Source: Pseudomonadota bacterium (lineage in GTDB: Bacteria; Pseudomonadota; Gammaproteobacteria; Enterobacterales; Enterobacteriaceae). From it: a DNA stretch of 6,287 bases. The notes beneath the pieces are model-generated. The model made no database searches and had not been told where the DNA came from. It was given only the letters and a program-made list of their open reading frames with translations. The position numbers and the translations under genes were made by a program. The first letter of the stretch is position 1, and the number at the start of each line of letters is the position of its first letter. Of the stretch, positions 1-4,965 are shown in pieces. The DNA lies in the NCBI GenBank assembly GCA_023425455.1, contig JAFACP010000350.1:1-6287 (forward strand), read 5' to 3'.

Positions 1-616
1 GTGTGGAGAACATCATACGCAGGAAGTTACCGGCATAGGAGAGGTCGTTACGCGGGTAGACGAACGGCTGGCCGATAGAGTATTTGTAACACATCGCCGC
101 CATGGTTGGCATTTTGGACAGCAGACGGAAGGCCGCAATGTCGCGGTGACGCGGGTTATTCACGTCCAGCGAATCGTGGTAAAACGCCGCCAGTGCGCCG
201 GTGATACCGCACATTACCGCCATCGGGTGTGAATCACGGCGGAACGCATGGAACAGACGCGTGATCTGCTCATGGATCATGGTGTGACGGGTGACGGTGG
301 TTTTGAATTCATCATACTGAGCCTGCGTCGGTTTTTCGCCGTTCAGCAGGATGTAGCACACTTCCAGATAGTTGGAATCGGTGGCTAACTGATCGATGGG
401 GAAACCGCGGTGAAGCAGGATACCTTCGTCACCGTCGATGAAGGTGATTTTGGATTCGCAAGATGCGGTAGAGGTGAATCCAGGGTCAAAGGTGAACACC
501 CCTTTAGAACCCAGCGTACGGATATCAATAACATCCTGACCGAGCGTGCCTTTTAGCACATCCAGTTCAATAGCAGCGTCACCATTTAGCGTGAGTTTTG
601 CCTTTGTATCAGCCAT
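1..616 (-). CDS. gltA: Citrate synthase, type II (N-terminal part, truncated by window edge)
   Basis: Citrate synthase condenses oxaloacetate with acetyl-CoA to citrate, the entry step of the TCA cycle, in the cytoplasm. The reverse strand from the ATG at 616–614 reads [20 protein letters not shown] and stays open for 205 codons to the left edge, roughly half of the usual ~427 residues. The start is supported by AAGGAG (629–624) seven bases upstream. The sequence is that of the hexameric, NADH-inhibited Gram-negative enzyme. In E. coli numbering without the initiator Met, the allosteric-site residues Arg109, His110, Thr111, Tyr145, Arg163 and Lys167 are all present. The catalytic histidines and aspartate lie in the missing C-terminal half, so activity cannot be judged here. 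The gene is divergent from sdhC across a 773-bp control region. Identification rests on near-complete recognition of the protein; no frameshift is visible. Confidence 0.98.
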   Translation of the reverse strand, partial: MADTKAKLTLNGDAAIELDVLKGTLGQDVIDIRTLGSKGVFTFDPGFTSTASCESKITFIDGDEGILLHRGFPIDQLATDSNYLEVCYILLNGEKPTQAQYDEFKTTVTRHTMIHEQITRLFHAFRRDSHPMAVMCGITGALAAFYHDSLDVNNPRHRDIAAFRLLSKMPTMAAMCYKYSIGQPFVYPRNDLSYAGNFLRMMFST

Positions 617-702
617 TTACGGTCTCCTTAGCGCCTTATGCTTAAGACTGCTAAACACCTCATCTCCCACGCATACTCTGTGCTGGCAGCGTCCTCAGGC
701 CC

Positions 703-728
703 GGGGAACCGTATGGGTTATATTCCCC
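703..728 (-). other. Candidate hairpin in the gltA mRNA leader
   Basis: The plus strand reads GGGGAACC, a 5-base loop, GGTT, five bases (ATATT), then CCCC. In the gltA transcript this gives a two-part stem, GGGG/CCCC plus AACC/GGTT, with a five-base bulge. Alternatively it forms a single GGGGAA/TTCCCC stem. It lies about 90–110 bases upstream of the gltA start codon. No T-run follows it in the gltA direction, so it is not a typical terminator. Any role in mRNA stability or translation is inference. Confidence 0.4.
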
Positions 729-955
729 TGACGCTTCGGCTTACCGCCGTGACCTCACGCGGATGACGTTGTGTTTACGGATTTGCATTCAGCAGAACTT
801 CACCGTTACCAGTTTGTTATTTGGCTTACCGCTCAGCTCACGAGGAGAAACCAGGGTACAGAGCTATGGCGCCTTGCAGGTAAACGGATGAAATTTCAGT
901 GAAACAACAGCAAATCAGCGTTTTTGCAGTCCGAATTATTCAAACCTGTATATCA

Positions 956-984
956 CTAATAACTGTCCTGATAACTGCGGTCAA
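956..984 (-). promoter_or_regulatory. Candidate gltA promoter, proximal
   Basis: On the minus strand, TTGACC (984–979) and TATTAG (961–956) are separated by 17 bases, a good sigma-70 arrangement. Transcription would begin near 949 and leave a leader of about 330 bases before the gltA ATG. E. coli gltA is known to be served by two promoters with long leaders, which fits this position in general terms. The exact start site is not shown by the sequence. Confidence 0.55.
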
Positions 985-1045
985 TACCATCACACTGTTA
1001 CATAACTATTTCTCAGGTGAAAGAGAGACCTCATAACTTTTGCGC

Positions 1046-1075
1046 ATTATATGCCTTTTCTGCCCACGTTTGTAA
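1046..1075 (-). promoter_or_regulatory. Candidate gltA promoter, distal
   Basis: On the minus strand a perfect TATAAT (1051–1046) is preceded by TTACAA (1075–1070) with an 18-base spacer. The predicted start is near 1039, giving a leader of about 420 bases to gltA. The -35 hexamer overlaps the first of three TGTNN repeats that resemble an ArcA site (1071–1097), so anaerobic repression by ArcA would be sterically plausible. Whether this or the proximal promoter dominates cannot be told here. Confidence 0.45.
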
Positions 1076-1097
1076 CAATATTGTTTAACATTTGTCA
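1071..1097 (+). promoter_or_regulatory. Candidate ArcA site: three 11-bp phased repeats
   Basis: TGTAA (1071), TGTTT (1082) and TGTCA (1093) recur at exactly 11-bp intervals, close to one helical turn. Phosphorylated ArcA of enteric bacteria is known to bind direct repeats of a TGTTA-like element at about this spacing. ArcA is also an established repressor of gltA and sdh when oxygen is low. The repeats are degenerate, so the assignment is inference from spacing, context and partial motif match. Confidence 0.45.
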
Positions 1098-1129
1098 AAT
1101 CAGATGATTAAAAATTAAAAATATGTTGT

Positions 1130-1151
1130 TATCGTGACCCTGATCACTGTT
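1130..1151. promoter_or_regulatory. Candidate CRP (cAMP receptor protein) site
   Basis: The palindrome CGTGA-N6-TCACT (1133–1148) matches the CRP consensus TGTGA-N6-TCACA at eight of ten half-site positions. Its centre at 1140.5 lies about 80 bp upstream of the predicted sdhC start near 1221. That is close to a helical-phase position used by CRP-activated promoters. CRP control of sdhCDAB in E. coli is established; occupancy here is inferred. Confidence 0.6.
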
Positions 1152-1179
1152 CGGCATAAAACCCGACAAACTATATGTA

Positions 1180-1189
1180 GGTTAATTGT
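1180..1189 (+). promoter_or_regulatory. Candidate ArcA box over the sdhC -35 region
   Basis: GGTTAATTGT matches eight of ten positions of the ArcA-P consensus WGTTAATTAW and overlaps the -35 hexamer of the sdhC promoter (1186–1191). A repressor bound here would block RNA polymerase, consistent with the known anaerobic repression of sdhCDAB by ArcA. This is a motif match, not proof of binding. Confidence 0.5.
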
Positions 1190-1214
1190 AATGATTTTGT
1201 GAACGGCCTATACT
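1186..1214 (+). promoter_or_regulatory. sdhC promoter (sigma-70)
   Basis: TTGTAA (1186–1191) and TATACT (1209–1214) are separated by an ideal 17 bases. Transcription would begin near A1221, giving a leader of about 170 bases before sdhC. The segment from the CRP palindrome through the -10 appears essentially the same as the E. coli sdh promoter as I recall it. This is the likely source of the sdhCDAB transcript and probably of read-through into sucA. Confidence 0.75.
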
Positions 1215-1389
1215 GCCGCCAGGTCTCCGGAACACCCTGCAATCCCGAGCCAACCAGCGTTGTAACGTGTCGTTTTAGCATTTGGAAGCAATGTTTTACA
1301 TGACGCGCAGTTATAGAAAAGGCACGCTGTCTGACCCGCATCGCAGTCCGGAGGAAGGAAACAATAAGAACAGCATGTGGGCGTTATTC

Positions 1390-1779
1390 ATGATAAGAAA
1401 TGTGAAAAAACAAAGACCTGTCAATCTGGATCTGAAAACGATCCGATTCCCTGTAACAGCAATAGCGTCCATTCTGCACCGTGTTTCTGGTGTGATTACG
1501 TTTGTGGCGGTAGGCATTCTGCTGTGGTTACTGGGAACCAGCCTCTCTTCCCCTGAAGGATTCCTTCAGGCCTCAGCCATCATGAACAACTTCTTCGTGA
1601 AATTTATCATGTGGGGCATTCTGACCGCGCTGGCCTACCACGTTGTCGTGGGTGTGCGCCATATGCTGATGGACTTTGGCTACCTGGAAGAAACTTTCGA
1701 GGCCGGGAAACGCTCCGCTAACATTTCATTTGTATTGACTGTCGTGCTTTCACTTCTCGCAGGAGTTCTCGTATGGTAA
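1390..1779 (+). CDS. sdhC: Succinate dehydrogenase cytochrome b556 membrane subunit
   Basis: SdhC is the larger membrane anchor of complex II. With SdhD it binds haem b and ubiquinone and holds SdhAB on the cytoplasmic face of the inner membrane. From ATG 1390 it encodes 129 residues beginning [15 protein letters not shown], the usual E. coli length and N-terminus. Three hydrophobic helices lie at about residues 21–48, 60–88 and 105–129. The quinone-pocket residues Ser27 and Arg31 and the haem ligand His84 (in [11 protein letters not shown]) are present. The start is ambiguous. ATG 1375 would add MWALF, and the frame stays open back to 1282. The purine-rich GGAGGAAGG (1350–1358) is rather far from either start. 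I chose 1390 on family length; 1375 is a real alternative. The stop overlaps sdhD by 7 nt, suggesting translational coupling. Confidence 0.95.
   Translation: MIRNVKKQRPVNLDLKTIRFPVTAIASILHRVSGVITFVAVGILLWLLGTSLSSPEGFLQASAIMNNFFVKFIMWGILTALAYHVVVGVRHMLMDFGYLEETFEAGKRSANISFVLTVVLSLLAGVLVW
1760..1770 (+). promoter_or_regulatory. sdhD ribosome binding site, possible RyhB pairing site
   Basis: AGGAG (1761–1765) sits seven bases before the sdhD ATG, inside the end of sdhC. The surrounding CAGGAGTTCTC can pair with the GAGAACCUG core of the small RNA RyhB: CAGG pairs with CCUG and UUCUC with GAGAA, with AG bulged. RyhB repression of sdhCDAB under iron limitation is established in E. coli. RyhB itself is not in this window, so pairing rests on its remembered sequence. 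Confidence 0.45.
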
Positions 1780-2120
1780 GCAACGCCTCCGCATTAGGAC
1801 GCAACGGCGTACATGACTTCATTCTGGTCCGTGCTACCGCTATCGTTCTCACCCTCTACATCATCTATATGATCGGTTTCTTCGCGACCAGCGGTGAACT
1901 GACGTGGGAAATCTGGAGCGGCTTCTTCGGCTCCGCCTTCACCAAAGTCTTCACCCTGCTGGCGCTGTTCTCCATCCTGATTCATGCCTGGATCGGCATG
2001 TGGCAGGTGTTGACCGATTACGTGAAACCGCTGGCAATTCGCCTGCCTCTGCAGCTGGCTATTGTCGTGGCGCTGGTGGTTTACGTTATTTATGGATTCG
2101 TTGTGGTGTGGGGTGTGTAA
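1773..2120 (+). CDS. sdhD: Succinate dehydrogenase membrane anchor subunit
   Basis: SdhD is the smaller membrane anchor of complex II and completes the haem and quinone sites with SdhC. It encodes 115 residues, the normal length. Three transmembrane helices are visible at about residues 15–38, 53–78 and 88–114. The haem ligand His71 (LIHAWIG) and the quinone-site pair Asp82-Tyr83 (LTDYVK) are in place. The ATG at 1773 lies within the last codons of sdhC (7-nt overlap), preceded by AGGAG. The TAA stop shares one base with the sdhA ATG (TAATG). Both overlaps suggest coupled translation, which would help keep the four subunits in equal amounts. No anomalies are seen. Confidence 0.97.
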   Translation: MVSNASALGRNGVHDFILVRATAIVLTLYIIYMIGFFATSGELTWEIWSGFFGSAFTKVFTLLALFSILIHAWIGMWQVLTDYVKPLAIRLPLQLAIVVALVVYVIYGFVVVWGV

Positions 2121-3886
2121 TGAAACTGCCAGTCAGAGAATTTGATGCTGTTGTAATTGGTGCAGGCGGCGCTGGTATGCGCGCAGCACTGCAGATTTCC
2201 CAGAGCGGCCAGACCTGTGCGCTGCTCTCTAAAGTTTTCCCAACCCGATCGCACACCGTGTCTGCGCAGGGCGGTATCACCGTTGCGCTCGGTAACAGCC
2301 ACGAAGATAACTGGGAATGGCATATGTACGATACGGTGAAAGGTTCCGATTATATCGGCGACCAGGATGCCATCGAATACATGTGTAAGACCGGCCCGGA
2401 AGCGATCCTCGAGCTGGAACATATGGGCCTGCCGTTCTCCCGTCTCGACGATGGCCGTATCTATCAGCGTCCGTTTGGTGGCCAGTCGAAAAACTTCGGC
2501 GGCGAGCAGGCGGCACGTACTGCCGCAGCGGCTGACCGCACCGGTCATGCGCTGTTGCACACCCTTTATCAGCAGAACCTGAAAAACCATACCACCATCT
2601 TCTCCGAGTGGTACGCGCTGGATCTGGTGAAAAATGAAGATGGCGCGGTGGTGGGATGTACCGCCTTGTGCATCGAAACCGGCGAAGTCGTTTACTTCAA
2701 AGCCCGCGCCACGGTGCTGGCGACCGGCGGCGCAGGTCGTATTTATCAGTCCACGACGAACGCCCACATTAACACCGGTGATGGTGTCGGTATGGCGATC
2801 CGCGCCGGTGTGCCGGTGCAGGATATGGAAATGTGGCAGTTCCACCCAACCGGTATTGCCGGTGCCGGGGTGCTGGTGACCGAAGGTTGCCGCGGCGAAG
2901 GTGGTTACCTGCTGAACAAACATGGCGAACGCTTTATGGAGCGTTATGCCCCGAATGCGAAAGATCTGGCGGGTCGTGACGTGGTGGCGCGTTCCATCAT
3001 GATCGAAATCCGTGAAGGTCGTGGCTGCGACGGTCCGTGGGGGCCGCATGCGAAGCTGAAACTCGATCATCTGGGTAAAGAGGTGCTGGAATCTCGTCTG
3101 CCGGGCATTCTGGAGCTGTCCCGTACCTTCGCTCACGTTGATCCGGTGAAAGAGCCGATCCCGGTTATCCCGACCTGCCACTACATGATGGGCGGTATTC
3201 CAACCAAAGTGACCGGCCAGGCGCTGACGGTCAACGAGAAGGGTGAAGACGTGGTGATCCCGGGGCTGTTCGCGGTCGGCGAAATCGCCTGCGTGTCGGT
3301 ACACGGCGCGAACCGTCTGGGTGGTAACTCCCTGCTTGACCTCGTGGTGTTTGGTCGTGCGGCGGGTCTGCATCTGCAGGAGTCTATCGCTGAGCAGGGC
3401 GAACTGCGTGATGCCCGCGAATCAGATATCGACGCCTCGCTTGAGCGTCTTAACCGCTGGAACGGCAATCGTGACGGCGAAGATCCGGTGGAGATCCGTA
3501 AAGCGCTGCAGGAGTGCATGCAGCATAACTTCTCGGTCTTCCGTGAAGGCGACGCGATGGCAAAAGGTCTTGAGCAGCTAAAAGTGATCCGCGAGCGGCT
3601 GAAAAACGCCCGTCTCGACGACACCTCCAGCGAGTTCAACACCCAGCGCGTCGAGTGTCTGGAGCTGGATAACCTGATGGAAACCGCTTACGCGACAGCA
3701 ATGTCGGCAAACTTCCGTACCGAGAGCCGTGGCGCACATAGCCGCTTCGACTTCCCGGATCGTGATGACGAAAACTGGCTGTGCCATTCCCTGTATCTGC
3801 CAGAGTCGGAAACCATGGCGCGTCGTACCGTGAACATGGAACCGAAACTGCGTCCGGCGTTCCCGCCGAAGATTCGTACTTACTAA
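2120..3886 (+). CDS. sdhA: Succinate dehydrogenase flavoprotein subunit
   Basis: SdhA oxidises succinate to fumarate and passes electrons through covalently bound FAD to the iron-sulfur subunit SdhB on the cytoplasmic face of the membrane. It encodes 588 residues, the E. coli length. The N-terminal dinucleotide-binding motif GAGGAG is at residues 14–19. The FAD-attachment histidine is His45 ([11 protein letters not shown]). Active-site residues His242, Thr254, Glu255, Arg286 (LAGRDVVAR), His354 (TCHYMMGG) and Arg399 ([10 protein letters not shown]) are all present. The C-terminus ends PPKIRTY as expected. The frame is open back to 1904 in an alternative start, but [14 protein letters not shown] at 2120 is the conserved N-terminus and overlaps the sdhD stop, so the longer version is rejected. 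Only a weak GGGGTG precedes it, and initiation probably depends on ribosomes finishing sdhD. FAD attachment normally needs SdhE, encoded elsewhere. Confidence 0.98.
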   Translation: MKLPVREFDAVVIGAGGAGMRAALQISQSGQTCALLSKVFPTRSHTVSAQGGITVALGNSHEDNWEWHMYDTVKGSDYIGDQDAIEYMCKTGPEAILELEHMGLPFSRLDDGRIYQRPFGGQSKNFGGEQAARTAAAADRTGHALLHTLYQQNLKNHTTIFSEWYALDLVKNEDGAVVGCTALCIETGEVVYFKARATVLATGGAGRIYQSTTNAHINTGDGVGMAIRAGVPVQDMEMWQFHPTGIAGAGVLVTEGCRGEGGYLLNKHGERFMERYAPNAKDLAGRDVVARSIMIEIREGRGCDGPWGPHAKLKLDHLGKEVLESRLPGILELSRTFAHVDPVKEPIPVIPTCHYMMGGIPTKVTGQALTVNEKGEDVVIPGLFAVGEIACVSVHGANRLGGNSLLDLVVFGRAAGLHLQESIAEQGELRDARESDIDASLERLNRWNGNRDGEDPVEIRKALQECMQHNFSVFREGDAMAKGLEQLKVIRERLKNARLDDTSSEFNTQRVECLELDNLMETAYATAMSANFRTESRGAHSRFDFPDRDDENWLCHSLYLPESETMARRTVNMEPKLRPAFPPKIRTY

Positions 3887-3901
3887 TGCGGAGACAGGAT
3901 A

Positions 3902-4618
3902 ATGAAACTCGAATTCTCAGTTTATCGTTATAACCCGGATGTTGATGATGCTCCGCGGATGCAGGACTACACTCTGGATGCGGAAGAAGGCCGGGACATG
4001 ATGCTGCTAGACGCGTTGATCCAGCTGAAAGAGCAAGACCCGACGCTGTCGTTCCGTCGCTCCTGCCGTGAAGGGGTTTGTGGCTCCGATGGCGTGAACA
4101 TGAACGGTAAAAACGGTCTGGCCTGTATCACCCCGATTTCCGCGCTCACGCGCCCGGGGCAGAAAATTGTGATCCGTCCTCTGCCTGGGCTGCCGGTTGT
4201 GCGCGATTTGGTGGTGGACATGGGGCAATTCTATGCACAATATGAGAAGATTAAGCCTTACTTGTTGAATAATGGGCAAAATCCACCGGCTCGTGAGCAT
4301 TTACAATCTCCTGAGCAGCGTGAAAAACTCGACGGCCTGTACGAATGTATTCTCTGTGCATGTTGTTCAACGTCCTGCCCGTCGTTCTGGTGGAACCCGG
4401 ACAAGTTTATCGGCCCTGCGGGTCTGCTGGCTGCCTATCGCTTCCTGATCGACAGCCGCGACACCGAAACCGACAGCCGTCTGGAAGGATTGAGTGACGC
4501 TTTCAGCGTATTCCGCTGCCATAGCATCATGAACTGCGTCAGTGTGTGTCCTAAAGGGCTGAACCCGACGCGCGCCATCGGCCACATTAAGTCGATGCTG
4601 TTGCAACGCAGTGCGTAA
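3902..4618 (+). CDS. sdhB: Succinate dehydrogenase iron-sulfur subunit
   Basis: SdhB carries electrons from the SdhA flavin through three clusters to the quinone site it shares with SdhC and SdhD. It encodes 238 residues, the family length. The N-terminal ferredoxin-like domain has the [2Fe-2S] ligands Cys55, Cys60, Asp63 and Cys75; the Asp in place of Cys is normal for E. coli-type SdhB. The C-terminal domain has Cys149, Cys152, Cys155 and Cys216 for [4Fe-4S], and Cys159, Cys206 and Cys212 for [3Fe-4S]. Quinone-site residues Trp164 and His207 are also seen. GGAG (3890–3893) lies eight bases before the ATG in the 15-base gap after sdhA. It is the last gene of the sdh operon proper. No T-rich terminator follows, consistent with read-through into sucA. 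Confidence 0.98.
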   Translation: MKLEFSVYRYNPDVDDAPRMQDYTLDAEEGRDMMLLDALIQLKEQDPTLSFRRSCREGVCGSDGVNMNGKNGLACITPISALTRPGQKIVIRPLPGLPVVRDLVVDMGQFYAQYEKIKPYLLNNGQNPPAREHLQSPEQREKLDGLYECILCACCSTSCPSFWWNPDKFIGPAGLLAAYRFLIDSRDTETDSRLEGLSDAFSVFRCHSIMNCVSVCPKGLNPTRAIGHIKSMLLQRSA

Positions 4619-4625
4619 GTAATAA

Positions 4626-4675
4626 GAGGGGAGCGCTGTTCCCCTCACTCAACCCCTCTCCCGGCAGGAGAGGGG
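4626..4675 (+). repeat. Paired GC-rich hairpins just after sdhB
   Basis: Hairpin one is GAGGGGA (4626–4632), a 7-base loop, and TCCCCTC (4640–4646). Hairpin two is CCCCTCTCC (4653–4661), the loop CGGCA, and GGAGAGGGG (4667–4675), a perfect 9-bp stem. The second strand of hairpin two resembles the first strand of hairpin one, so mutually exclusive folds are possible. The wording resembles the dispersed C-rich/G-rich intergenic palindromes common in Enterobacter and Klebsiella genomes. No T-tract follows. Such stems often protect upstream mRNA from 3' exonucleases, which would stabilise the sdh portion; that role is inferred. Confidence 0.65.
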
Positions 4676-4687
4676 ACAGATTGCAGA

Positions 4688-4854
4688 AACCTTTAAAAAC
4701 TGCCAGATAAGTAAATAATCGAGATGTTCAGCGCCAGACAAGGTGCGGTTGAACGAATCCCCGGAGCAGAGTGAATGCTGTGACTGGGGGAGTGAAAGCC
4801 GCCACGCAGTCGCAGCCGGAACGACGAAGATTATTTAGACAGTTTCTAAAGGTT
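4688..4854. repeat. ERIC-related inverted-repeat element (MITE-like)
   Basis: The ends AACCTTTAAAAACTG (4688–4702) and CAGTTTCTAAAGGTT (4840–4854) are inverted repeats matching at 14 of 15 positions. Just inside, TAAATAATC (4712–4720) and GATTATTTA (4829–4837) match perfectly. The distance between the outer edges of this inner pair is 126 bp, the known length of ERIC (enterobacterial repetitive intergenic consensus) elements. The centre has AATCCCC (4757–4763) and GTGACTGGGG (4780–4789), in the order and spacing of the ERIC core as I remember it, around a small AGCA/TGCT stem. The whole is one large imperfect palindrome without a coding frame. It therefore looks like a non-autonomous mobile repeat that would be transcribed within the sdh–suc mRNA. 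The outer 15-bp arms are not part of the ERIC consensus I know. Confidence 0.65.
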
Positions 4855-4897
4855 CCTTCGCGGGCCAAACAAAAAAGAGCTCGCAGGTGAACCCCGG

Positions 4898-4918
4898 CAC
4901 GCACGCCTGGTGTGCGTG
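4898..4918 (+). other. Hairpin in the sucA leader
   Basis: CACGCAC (4898–4904) and GTGCGTG (4912–4918) form a perfect 7-bp stem with a 7-base loop, about 50 bases before the sucA start. It has no T-run and is not a terminator. The stem appears conserved with E. coli in my memory while the loop differs, which would suggest selection for structure. Confidence 0.5.
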
Positions 4919-4937
4919 GTAGTTTCTACGGCGAAAG

Positions 4938-4960
4938 TAAGCATAAAAATGCTTAAGGGA
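4938..4960 (+). promoter_or_regulatory. Hairpin abutting the sucA ribosome binding site
   Basis: TAAGCAT (4938–4944), the loop AAAA, and ATGCTTA (4949–4955) form a perfect 7-bp stem. The Shine-Dalgarno AAGGGA (4955–4960) begins at the last base of the stem and ends five bases before the sucA ATG. The SD core remains single-stranded. The stem could keep the site free of upstream pairing or tune initiation; this is inference from position. Confidence 0.5.
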
Positions 4961-4965
4961 TCACG

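Larger units (their letters stand above)
617..1389. other. Divergent gltA–sdhC control region and leaders
   Basis: This 773-bp interval separates the start of gltA from sdhC. I see no independent gene in it. It splits into three parts. Positions 617 to about 950 are the long untranslated leader of gltA. Positions about 950 to 1215 are AT-rich and carry the promoters and candidate regulator sites listed separately. Positions about 1221 to 1389 are the sdhC leader. The leader sequences next to gltA and around the sdh promoter look the same as those I remember from E. coli, which argues for functional constraint. The short open frames in the gltA leader have no ribosome binding site and no recognisable protein. 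Confidence 0.9.
4619..4965 (+). other. sdhB–sucA spacer, structured and non-coding
   Basis: These 347 bases contain no gene I can support. In order they hold two GC-rich hairpins (4626–4675), an ERIC-like inverted-repeat element (4688–4854), and the proximal sucA leader with two further hairpins (4898–4918 and 4938–4955) before the sucA ribosome binding site. The last 90 or so bases look conserved with E. coli as I remember it, whereas the rest looks lineage-specific. None of the stems is followed by a run of T, so the sdh transcript probably continues into sucA. I could not identify a convincing separate sucA promoter. Confidence 0.8.

Noticed and set aside
546..731. 61-codon plus-strand open frame overlapping the gltA start and leader
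   Set aside because: It lies antisense to gltA and its leader, has no ribosome binding site, and gives low-complexity Ser-rich translation typical of a chance frame.
988..1006. Second CRP site near the gltA promoters (CATCACACTGTTACAT)
   Set aside because: Only one half matches (TCACA on the plus strand, TGTGA on the minus). The second half-site is missing at the required six-base spacing.
1904..2119. Extended N-terminus for sdhA (660 residues)
   Set aside because: The extra 72 codons overlap sdhD in another frame and resemble nothing. The conserved SdhA N-terminus begins at 2120 with the TAATG overlap.
2090..3373. 427-codon open frame on the minus strand inside sdhA
   Set aside because: It is antisense to the conserved sdhA reading frame, its translation resembles no known protein, and it arises from the GC-rich codon pattern of sdhA.
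4626..4675. Intrinsic terminator after sdhB
   Set aside because: The stems are strong but followed by ACAGATTGCAG rather than a T-run, and sdh–suc read-through is the known arrangement in E. coli.
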